Source: Scleromitrula shiraiana (taxonomy: Eukaryota; Ascomycota; Leotiomycetes; Helotiales; Sclerotiniaceae). Taken from it: 64,000 nt of DNA. Below the pieces are notes generated by a model. The model worked only from the letters and a program-made list of their open reading frames with translations. It had not been told where the DNA came from and searched no databases. Positions 12,904 to 22,741 of this stretch are shown here, in pieces. A program made the position numbers and the translations under genes. Positions within the stretch are counted from its first letter, which is position 1. Each line of letters begins with the position of its first letter. The stretch lies in contig JABELC010000013.1 in assembly GCA_028455995.1 (NCBI GenBank), forward strand, positions 310,001 to 374,000, in the 5' to 3' direction.

Positions 12904-13353
12904 AAATGATCCCGATCTCACAGACCACAGGTAAGACGCTTATGCTGTACCTTATCAAGGTTCAATGCTCCAACACAGACTTCTCCACTTTCAAAAAATG
13001 ACCCAAGTACCGACCGATGCTACCAGACTGGAGATGTTTGTTCACTCTTATATAGGTCCGGTGCCTACATCTTAAATGCTTTTTTTAAATCTTATTACGC
13101 CTCACGAAGTCTGCATAGACAATCTAGGCTGGCCTCTGAGGATAATATCTCTTCCTATCCACTTCTCCAAATCGCTTTATTATCTTGTGATTTGTTCGTT
13201 CTTTTGAACAAGCACCATCACTACTCGGATATTTGGTGATAGACAGGAAAAGGACCCAGCTGGTTCAACAGTCAAGGAATTGATAACGATGTATTGATCA
13301 TCTAAATCGAGCTAGACATTTGCTCTTTAGTCAAGACACCTCACTTCATCAAA

Positions 13354-14481
13354 ATGCGGGGCATTTACTTGTTGTTCGCAACGTTGATGTTGTTTTTTCT
13401 TTCATCCGCTCAATCGCTGGTAGCCATAAGTATTTCAGTAGAGGAATCACAGGCTCCAGAATCCACTATACAAAAGAGTTCAGCCTCGACTGATGCCTCG
13501 TCTTCGGACTCTACAACAACTAAGACGATTACAAACACAATCGCTGTCGCTTCTTTCTTACCATCATCTTCAACACCAGCGACTCCCGAGACCACTGGCA
13601 ATGCTTTAGGGACAGTCACAGTAGTACCCTCTTCCACATCATCAACTACAACCTCATCCTCAAGCTCTTCTGGTTCATCTCGCCAGAATCTGATAATTAT
13701 CCTCGCCTCCGTTCTTGGAACTGTTGCTATTATCCTTGTTGCAGTTCTCATATTTCTCTGTGTACGTTCTCGTAGAAGACGAAGTTTGGAAGGAAGAGGA
13801 GTAACACCGATAGACGATGAGGAGATCGAATCATGGCGCCGTTCTGCACAGGACAAGAAGGTTGCATATATCAACGATAACAATGGGGCATTTGACAAAG
13901 AGACAGGAGGCTATGGGAACATGGACTCAAACACAATACAACTGACACATTCGCCGGGGTGGACGTGGACCGCTTCACCTACCTCTTCCCGTTCTCGCTC
14001 CACCTTCTACCCCTCGGGTGTCTCTGGCACTATACCTGACACCCCTCGATTCTTTGCGCAAGCGTTCGCACCAAATGCCAGAATTGGCCTTACGGACGAA
14101 ACAATACCTGGTGCAGACCCATTCATCAAACCCATCAAACGTCAAAGTTCACGACTATCAAAATCATCACCTGATCATGCACGTTCGAAGAGCAGAAGAA
14201 GCAGTATGAGTGGCCGAAGCATATGGAGTGTCAAAAGTGGACATCAAGCAGAGTTGAAAGCCAACGATAGAGTAGCGACATGGTTTGATCCAGAAGATGA
14301 TTATCGGGTTACTCCACCATTTTTCAATAACTCATCCGATATGTCGCTTCGAGGGAGTACGGGGCCTGTAACACCACTAGCTCCTCGGCCACCAACACGA
14401 CCGTATTGGGGTAGATATTCGAGACCATCATTCTGGGATAGAGATCCCGAGATTGGGGAGATTGGACTAGCAATTTCATAA
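13354..14481 (+). CDS. single-pass membrane protein with Ser/Thr-rich ectodomain (Mid2/WSC-like architecture)
   Basis: A single-exon gene of 375 residues. Residues 1-24 form a signal peptide (MRGIYLLFATLMLFFLSSAQ); 25-110 are very rich in Ser and Thr, likely O-mannosylated; 112-137 are one membrane helix (LIIILASVLGTVAIILVAVL) followed by RSRRRR, the positive-inside signal. The rest is a disordered cytoplasmic tail with many Ser/Arg clusters (RQSSRLSKSSP, RSKSRRSSMSGRS) that look like kinase sites. Yeast proteins with this plan (Mid2, Wsc) sense cell-wall stress, but no WSC or cysteine-rich domain is present, so a sensor role is inferred from architecture only. The very long upstream region may hold its control sites. 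Confidence 0.85.
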   Translation: MRGIYLLFATLMLFFLSSAQSLVAISISVEESQAPESTIQKSSASTDASSSDSTTTKTITNTIAVASFLPSSSTPATPETTGNALGTVTVVPSSTSSTTTSSSSSSGSSRQNLIIILASVLGTVAIILVAVLIFLCVRSRRRRSLEGRGVTPIDDEEIESWRRSAQDKKVAYINDNNGAFDKETGGYGNMDSNTIQLTHSPGWTWTASPTSSRSRSTFYPSGVSGTIPDTPRFFAQAFAPNARIGLTDETIPGADPFIKPIKRQSSRLSKSSPDHARSKSRRSSMSGRSIWSVKSGHQAELKANDRVATWFDPEDDYRVTPPFFNNSSDMSLRGSTGPVTPLAPRPPTRPYWGRYSRPSFWDRDPEIGEIGLAIS

Positions 14482-15908
14482 CAATTTTTTGGCCTGGACG
14501 CCAGTCATTTTTCACTTTGCATACATATTTTGGGTTTTGGGGGATTGGTGTGGAGTTAATTTGTTATAAAGGTGGGAGGGATATATTGATACCAAGGAGG
14601 CTATTTCTGACATGATTAGCACTGGAAAGGCTCAGAGGAATGGGGAAGGAAAACATTATTGGGGGCATCTTGTCGGCATATTTTGATGCCTGGCACAGTA
14701 CAATACCCTTGATTGGGGAGATCATTTTCATGAGAAGACAATCCGAAGATTGCAGTGGTTGAATGAAACGAATTTATACGATATACCATACACAGATCAT
14801 ATGTAGAACAAATGAATACAAACAAACAAAATTTCACCTCAGTATTCCTACTGCACGCATTGTTGATGATTTCTGATTCATGGTAGTTCATATCAGCGTA
14901 TACAAACTATCCTTCCCCTCTCCCACCTCTAAACCTCCTTGCCATCTCCTGCGAAATTTCTTACTTCTTCTGATTTGTCTCAACTTTTCAAAAGGTCGGC
15001 TTCTTTACTTTGCTTGAGTGGGCAGGGCATTCAGGATTGTTAAGTGTGTATATTTTTAATTGAGTTTAAGAATATTTTCTATCACAAACTCGATTGTGGT
15101 CACACTAGACCCGTAATTTTCAAGTATGCTGTCCAAGTTTATAGATAATATTCAGAAGCTTTCAGACTCGGATTTCGCGCAGAGTATGTATAACTATAAG
15201 GCCATCTCCCATCACTCCATCCTCGTTCAAACCATGAGAAACCATAATATTCATCCTTCCGATACACAAAAATTGTAACAATTGTATGATTTTGATGTCT
15301 CTAGAACAACTGGAGGCACAATCACTCAAAGCAAGCTTTGGGAAAACACCACTGAAATCGTTTCAATTTGAACTTGCTTGCGTACTTATTACAATGCTCT
15401 TTTATGGTTCAATCCCACTGTGATCAAATCGTATAGAGTAGACGCTATTTTTGATCCTAGATTTCTTTCAATTGTACAAAAAGAAGGATTTTCTGTGCAA
15501 TCAGTTCTACAACAAGAAGCCGATCGTTAACTCAAAGAAAGGACTCGATTGACAAGAAGACCGATGAAAAGGTTTTGATTCTTTTCCTTTTGGTAGTAAA
15601 AAGATCAAAAGCAAAAAAGATTTTGCAACCTCCATCTCCAATGTGGTTTTAATAGCCACATATAACCGAGGATCCCCCCTTTCCCTTCCCACTCTAGATT
15701 CGCGCATTTTCCCGTCACCGCGTCTCTCACCGCCTTCCTCCTATAGATAAGTAAGCAGTCAATTTGCCGACTCGACTCTTCCACCATCACCATCAAATTT
15801 ACCTAGAAGCAATTGGGTTTCTCCTATCTACCTCATTCACCCGTCTTATATCCAGGTTGAATATAAAAGTCAAAATTTTATTTTTATAATAGAACAGATC
15901 AATTCACA
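14482..15908. other. intergenic, nothing recognised
   Basis: About 1.4 kb between the membrane-protein gene and DPB4. Open frames on both strands are short and domain-free. The last 70 bases before 15909 are A/T-rich and probably the DPB4 leader. Confidence 0.6.
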
Positions 15909-16943
15909 ATGCCACCACGAAAAAGCGATGTCGCAAAGTCTGCGGCTACGGGCGATGAATCTACTACTACGCCTGCGAAGGAAAAAGAACCAGTTATTGT
16001 GAAAGAGGGTATTAGCATTGAGGTATGTTATATCTGATCGCATTCGGGGGGCGGTTCTTTTGCTGCAAGAAGAAGCAATGTTAACGAGGAGAATATAGGA
16101 TTTGAATCTTCCGAAAAGTATTGTTACTAGATTGGCGAAGGGGGTTTTACCTCCGAATACTCAGATACAGGGGAATGCTATGTTGGCTATGGGGAAAAGT
16201 GCGACGGTTTTTGTTAATTATCTCGCCACGCAGTATGTGTTCAGTCTTTCTCTTCTCCAACTCTTAGGGTTCCTCGGGTGAGGGGGGAAATAATATGGGT
16301 AGAGGTTCTGGCTTGGGAATTTTATAGAGTTTTAGGGAACCTATTGGCTGACTGAAATAGAGCGAACGAAAATGCGCAGCATAGAAACGTTAAAACGATT
16401 GGTCCGCAGGATGTTATGAAGGCCCTGGAGGATTTGGAGTTTCCAGAGTTTGTACCGAGGTTGGAGGCCGAACTTGCTAGTGAGTCTATCGTGTTTTGAT
16501 ACTCCGAAAACGAGAAATTTTACATGTGCTAATGGGTATTCGGATGGGTAGAATTCATTGAAATGCAAAGTGATAAAAGGAATACATATCGCAAGAAAGT
16601 GGCGGCAGATAAGGCGGCAGGAACTCAGCCAGAGGGAGAGGATGTAGATGCGGAGAGGGAAAGGGATGGGGATGGAGAACCGAAGGCAAAGAAGGCTAGG
16701 AGGGACCGAAGTAGTGGAGGTGGAAGTAAAGGTGGCATTCCGAGTGATGAGGTGGACGAGACGATGGGTGGAGGTCATGATGAGGAAGGGTCGGGCGAAG
16801 GAGAGGAAGACCAAGATGAGGAGGAAGGGGAGGGTGAGGGTGAGGGCGAGGAAGATGGTGACGAGGAAAGATTCGAAGTTGAAGAACCGGAATCCAAAGA
16901 AGTGGAAGACGAGGCATTAGATAATGGGGAAGATAGTGATTGA
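15909..16943 (+). CDS. DPB4: DNA polymerase epsilon histone-fold subunit (Dpb4/POLE3)
   Basis: Dpb4 pairs with Dpb3 as a histone-fold dimer in polymerase epsilon and, in many organisms, in ISWI/CHRAC remodelers. Exons 15909-16022, 16099-16232, 16361-16479 and 16552-16943 join to 252 residues. Exon 2 starts with DLNLPKSIVTRLAKGVLP, the first histone-fold helix; GNAMLAMGKSATVFVNYLA is the long central helix and VKTIGPQDVMKALEDLEF the third. The tail is a Glu/Asp-rich acidic block (about residues 190-250) as in POLE3 orthologues. The conserved core fixes the phase of all three introns. A long open frame on the opposite strand (16341-16814) is the shadow of this acidic tail. Confidence 0.95.
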
Positions 16944-18077
16944 TGACGGGAAGGGGGGAACATATTATGTTGCAAAATCTGAAAGCGTGCATTGGGGTGA
17001 ATGGAGTTATTTGTGTATGGGCTTTTATCGAAAGTTATCTCTGGGCAAGGAACAAAGCATATGGATATATTGTTAGTTTGGATCTATCAATCCGTAGGCT
17101 CAATCCTTCTTTTCTTGTTCGATTCTAAGAGATGTGGAACGCGAACATCTGCTCGAGTGGGATTGATGTCTAACTACCTTTGAAATTTCAACCATTGCAA
17201 GTGCTAAAGGATTCCGTTCAAATACTGAGATTTTTCGCAATGGACAATTACTGATTTCCACTTACAGCATCAGTTCTTGGCCGCCTCAATGCTTAGCGTA
17301 TAGACACTGACAAGACTTATAATCTAAGCAAGAACCATGTATCTAAACAGAATCTAATTGCATTCTATGAGTAGAGACTTCCGAATGCAATCATATCCAT
17401 CTGCAAATCTTTGGTATCAAATTTTTCAGGTGAGTTCGGATAATAGAAAGACAAATAGATGACTTTACGACAAGCAGAACACCACACCACCCACATCACA
17501 CAACCCATACTTTTTCACTTCCCCAACATCTCATCTTGTCATTAGTTTGACAAACCACTACTGTACATCCACACCAGCTCCACAAAGAGTCAACAACATC
17601 CTTATTCCCGTCCCCTCTATCGATCGGTCTATACTCGGTAGTTCCACTCTATCAGATGTGCCGCCCCACCCTTTCGGCGAGGTCCTAGACCATCTCCGAC
17701 CTTTTCCAACCTACACAACCAATCAATGCACCTCAAAGTTCTTCTGCAAGGCTGAAAAGTACCGGGAATGGCCCACCTTGGTGATAACTATTATTCAGAC
17801 TTCGACTTGCTTATGCATGCATGGGTGATATCGAGAAGGAAAAAGATTTTTTTTCCATCTTGCTGTGAAGATCGCGATAACGGTGGGGGGCGTCGTATGG
17901 GGTTTGGGGTTGGGAAATTTATATCAGGATGGGGAAGTTCCCAGCTTTTTGATGAAGTTAAATGTGTTATTGTGAGGGTAGGTGCAAAGGTGTTTATATC
18001 TTTTTCTGGACCTGGTTGAAGATATAATTAGGATATAATACCTTCACCTCTTTGCCTGCCTATACAAAAACTTCGCA
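16944..18077. other. intergenic, nothing recognised
   Basis: About 1.1 kb. C/T- and A-rich stretches near 17470-17600 resemble a fungal promoter. The frames at 17547-17828 and 17768-18019 lack domains. Confidence 0.6.
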
Positions 18078-19671
18078 ATGGCTGGAACTCAGGGTATTAT
18101 CGAAAGGGATTTTGCGGTTCCAGATGGGGAGAAAGATACGAAGTATGCGGCGGCGGAAGAATCGAGAGATGTAGAATCTGATGTTGAATCTATGGCAACC
18201 AAATCGGGTTCTATATGGACCATTGTGGGATCTGTAAGTATTACTTGATTTGGATAATATACAATTACCAAAAGAAACAATACTGATAATAGACAACACA
18301 GGCAATGGCAAATTACTCTGACGGATATCAGCAAGGCCTTGTAAGTTTCCCTCTCCCTCTCCTCACAATGCACCCACTAAGCACTCAATCACACAGGCAT
18401 CAAGCACAAACGTAGTATTCAACCACATCCTCGGCACCAAAACTTACACCTCAACCATCCAAACCCGAATCTCCAACGCCCTCCTCATCGGCTCCGTAAT
18501 CGGCATCCTGATCCTAGGCTACACATCCGACAAATTCTCCCGCAAAGGCGGCATGTTATTCACCTCGCTCCTCGTAATAATCGGCTCCCTCCTCTCAACC
18601 CTAGCCTTCCAAGTAAATTCCTCTCCCCACAACATGTTCTGGTTCCTCACCATCGCGCGCGGTATCGCCGGCGTTGGAGTCGGTGGTGAATATCCTACTT
18701 CTGCGGCTGCGGCGCTCGAAGGTTCGGCGGATCATTTCGATACCCATAGAGGTCCTATTCAGGTTTTTATTTCGACTATGATGGCTACGACGGGTTCGCC
18801 TACTTGTACGCTGGTTTATCTCCTCTCGCTGCTCGCGTCGGATAACAACCTCGTTGTGGCCTTTCATGCTATGTATAGTATTTCGACCATTCTTCCCCTG
18901 CTGGTAATTCTCTTCCGGTTGAAAATGACTAGTGGCTCTCTATTTCTCGCAACTAAGGAAAGGGCTCGCAAACGCTCCATACCATGGATGTTTGCTATTC
19001 GAAAATATGGACTCAGATTAGTCGGCACTAGCGCCGCGTTCTTCTTATACGATTTCGTCAATTTCCCAAACAGTATCATGTCATCCGCCATCATCAACTC
19101 ACTCGTCCCAGGAAAGAACATCCGCACAGTAGCCATCTGGCAATTCATCCTAGCCGTCTTCCCCATCCCCGGTGTACTAATGGGAATGTGGCTCGTGAAT
19201 CGAATCGGCAGAAAATGGACCGGTATCCTCGGATTCGCCGGCTACATCATCCTGGGCTTCATAATCGGAGGATGCTACGAGGATCTCACGACAGGGGGTC
19301 ATCTACCCGCGTTCATAGTCCTCTACGGATTATTGCAATGTCTAGGGCACATGGGACCGGGAGCCACAATTGGATTGATTAGCGTGGAGAGTTTCCCGAC
19401 GGCGCTGAGAGGGCTGGGATATGGAGTTAGTGCGGGATTTGGGAAGGCGGGGGCGGCGATTGGGACACAGGTTTTTACGCCGATTGAGGATGCGGCGGGG
19501 AAGAAGGCGACGTTTTTTGTGGCGGGTGGGGTGGGGGTGTTGGGGGCGCTGATTTATTGGTTCTTACCCGAGGGGAGAGATGTGGATTTGAGGGTTATGG
19601 ATGAGGAGTTTGAGAGGGGGTTGAGGGAGGAGGGTGGTGTGGACAAAGGAGAAGGAGAGGCGGGTAGATAA
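18078..19671 (+). CDS. MFS transporter, Git1-like (glycerophosphodiester/phosphate:H+ symporter family)
   Basis: Likely imports glycerophosphoinositol, glycerophosphocholine or phosphate across the plasma membrane by proton symport; the substrate is inferred from family resemblance. Exons 18078-18233, 18302-18340 and 18397-19671 join to 489 residues. The middle exon is only 39 nt and encodes most of the first helix motif (AMANYSDGYQQGL), where this family normally has NY..GY. GYTSDKFSRKGG is the MFS loop 2-3 signature, RGIAGVGVGGEYPTSAAAA the helix 4 motif, and the tail DVDLRVMDEEFERGL resembles the Git1 C-terminus. The sense strand shifts from C-rich to strongly G-rich codon endings after about 19380. 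Confidence 0.88.
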
Positions 19672-19950
19672 GGGAGGGCAAGTTAGATGGTGAAGTTTTG
19701 ACGCATCATTTGCATGACCTACTATTTGATCAAATTTAATACAATTGAATCAGTCATAATTCATTATAGATGATCCATGGTGAAGTCAACAATTGAAGCC
19801 ACAGAAAATCTGAACTCATAAATCGTAAATCATAGCCTGCCTTTGTGGGTATCTTAAGTAAAAGCACCAAAACCTTGATTATCATAAGCGAAGAAAGAGC
19901 CTCCCAGATATCCACCAATTAATAAGTCTTTTCAGCAAAACGAAATCACC

Positions 19951-21031
19951 TCAAGTCTTCTTCGCACTTTTTCTCTTCCCATTCATAGCTTTCACACTCT
20001 CTTTCCCATTCTTAAGAGCCCTACTACCCCTCTGCCTAACCTGATGTTTCTCCACCTCATCCACAACATCCTCCTCAAAGCCCTGACCAATACTAGTTCC
20101 ATGAATCCAATCCATCAAACCCCAAGGCGCATAATTGCCCTTCCCAGAATATTCACTGTGGAGATCCTGACGACGAGCAATTCCCCCTAATATTATGCCG
20201 GGAATGGTGGTGTAGCCGGAGAGCGAGAGTGTTTCCTCTAATGTGACGATGGACAGAATTAGGAGGTACGTGAGTAGATGGATGCGGAAGAGTATGGAAG
20301 GAAGATAGACGGGGAGGAATCGGAATATTATATAAGAGGCTGGGTGGTCATAGTGTGCGGAGAATGAGTATGGGGAGTTGATGGCATGGAAGTAGGTTTT
20401 GTGGTGTCTGCTGAAGAGGTTCGATGTTCGAGCATGGAGGATATAACGATGGGTGTAATATTGAATCACCTAAATATAATTATCAGCCATGACTTTCTTT
20501 TTTTGAAGATGAACATGTTATAAAGTAAAATAGACTGACCTCACGCAGAAAAAGACATCTCAGAACATCTTTTGCTATATGCCATGGCATTGGAAGAGTA
20601 GTTGTGATCTTAAGCACACTCTTCAAATGTAGCACATTCATAAGTATCGTTTCGATACCCGCCTGAACACCCACTCCCAGCAGAATATTAAACAAGCTAA
20701 TACCAACCACCCGATACAATCTCGGAGCCTTTGTTTTGGAAATTTTCATTCCTCCAGTTCGAGTTGGTAGGGCCTGACCTTCTTGTCGTTTAATTCCCAC
20801 TGATAGAGTGGGTATGATTGTATCGAAGAGGAGGAATAGGATCGAGGGCACAACGAAGAATAAAACTCGTATACCTAGAGTCCCTACTACCTCAACTCTT
20901 AGAGGTGATTGTGATAGTACGAGTGTTGACCATGTCATGTAGAAGAATAGGAGATTCAGGGACGCGGAATAAGTTGATAGTGAGGGCATTAGGAAGTATC
21001 CCACCACGGGGAGTGATAAGAGAGCATCCAT
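19951..21031 (-). CDS. fatty acid hydroxylase/sterol desaturase-superfamily membrane protein with atypical histidine boxes
   Basis: Exons 21031-20540 and 20469-19951 (intron GTCAGT...TTTAG, 70 nt) join to 336 residues. The N-terminal half has several hydrophobic helices. The second exon has HRYILHARTSNLFSRHHKTY and SPYSFSAHYDHPASY, matching the first boxes of the di-iron hydroxylase superfamily, and ends its domain with NYAPWGLMDWIHGT. The third box, normally two HH pairs (as in HHDYHH), instead reads ARRQDLHSE, and the second lacks the paired HH of HKxHH. The fold therefore looks conserved while several expected iron ligands are missing. It may be a non-catalytic or divergent member. The tail is Lys/Arg-rich (KRKSAKKT), possibly an ER-retention signal. 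Confidence 0.82.
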
Positions 21032-22741
21032 AGCTCCAGATAACTTGTCTTGACGATGGAGATTAATCGTATCTCAAGAACTTTGTGTAAAAAAGTAATA
21101 CAATAGAAGGTAGTAAAAGAAATAAGATCCTTCTAGATATATAGTGGGGGGTGGAGGGGAAAATATGAAAATCAAAAACTTAACTTCTGGGGACCACATA
21201 TACCGTATGCAAGTCATATCTCTCTCGTCAGTCCTAACAACACATACCTTTTAATGCTATGTGCTGACGACGATGTCATAATTTTTTCAAGGTTCTCCTC
21301 TTTTTCTTGTTTTCTGCCAGCACCATGCCATGTGTAAAGGTGTGAAGGTGGCATGGCATGTAAGCGGTGTGATTAACTCGGTGCCCCCTAAAAAGCTTGA
21401 GCCATGAGAATGGGCCCTGAGCGACGAATGGAAACAAACTTGATGTTTCTTGCTCTTGGTGTAACTTACTTATACTGCTGATATATCCGTAGAGAAGAAA
21501 CCTATATTCATGCAGTAGAAGATTGAAACCGGAGCATAAGAAACTCAATTCGAAGGCATAATTTTCCAAAAGACTTGTCCTTGTTCAATGTTCATATATC
21601 TAGGTTGATATATACCTGTGGACCAGGCTGGTCAGCTATTTGCCCCGTACGTACAAAGTATATCTATCCTTGAATAGTATCATAAAAAGATATCAATATA
21701 AATGTTTCCCCTCATCCTACATAGATAGTATAGATTCATCTATGACCTTACAATCCCACCCTTTAAAATTCTCTAGATGTTTTCCTTAAATGAGAAAGTA
21801 TACTTCCACTTATCGACAGTTCATGATACTTACATTTTGATGTTGTCAGATATTTCCCAGGGTTAAATAATATATGTATGGATCGCTTCCTCGCCCTGTC
21901 CCATTGCCTTGTTTAAATTAATTCTACCAGCCAAAAGAAAAAAGTTATTTAGCAAACGCGTCCACGACATCCATATATCTCCACGACCTGCATGATCGGG
22001 GGAAAAAGTTATCCATGCTCTCTTTGCATTGCATTTTGCAGCCAGATACCGAACATTTGACCTATCAGTTCCATTCAATTCCTCAAGATTTCCATTTTTG
22101 AATATATTCATAACGCATATTCTTCCCCCTGAAGCATGGGGTTTGTATGCTCCTAATCAAAATTCTCGAATTCTGCATCTTTCGGAGGGGTTAAGAGACA
22201 TCTTGGTTTGGTTTGACAACATCAACTCCGAATCTAAATGTGTGTCGTATTATAACTTCGTCGGTTTTGCGCGCAGATATTGTTGAATAGGATACAAGAA
22301 GTATTTACTCCCGAGCGTACCTTTCTTAACTTTTCTTTGGTTTGGGTGGATTGGAGGGATCTGATCATACTTTGATTGCAAGCAGACTACCCCGACCAGT
22401 TCGACTCATACACACCTAGTATTCACCATCTACTACCAGTCTACAACCCTTCCAATATTCAAGCAAAACCCCTACTTAGATCTACATATAACCATATCCA
22501 ATCAACAACAATTGGTGATAGATTACCATCCAATTTCAAATTCAGGTCAATTCAATTCACACACACACAAATATACACACACACATACTATACCGATTCT
22601 CGAACAATTTGGGAAGTTCTGAAACATTATCTCTTCAATTGTTTCCATGGTTGTGCGTTTGAAAGTGTCAATGCTTGTACCAAATCATCCTAAACTTGCC
22701 GTTTCCTTCTAGGCGCGGAACCGATCCTTACACAAGAAATC
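21032..22741. other. divergent intergenic region, no gene seen
   Basis: About 1.7 kb between the minus-strand hydroxylase-like gene and the plus-strand hydrolase gene, so it should contain both promoters. A run of ACACAC/ACACAT lies near 22560-22590. Short open frames show no domain. Confidence 0.6.

Larger units (their letters stand above)
10028..13353. other. long intergenic stretch with simple repeats
   Basis: More than 3 kb between the fold-back element and the membrane-protein gene at 13354. The AGTAC and ACCCATCC repeats described separately lie here. A C/T-rich stretch just before 13354 is compatible with a long fungal promoter. The frame at 11582-11839 has fairly varied amino acids but no recognised domain or ends. 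Confidence 0.65.

Noticed and set aside
16341..16814. 157-codon minus-strand frame
   Set aside because: Shadow of DPB4; the overlapping exons encode the conserved histone fold and acidic tail.
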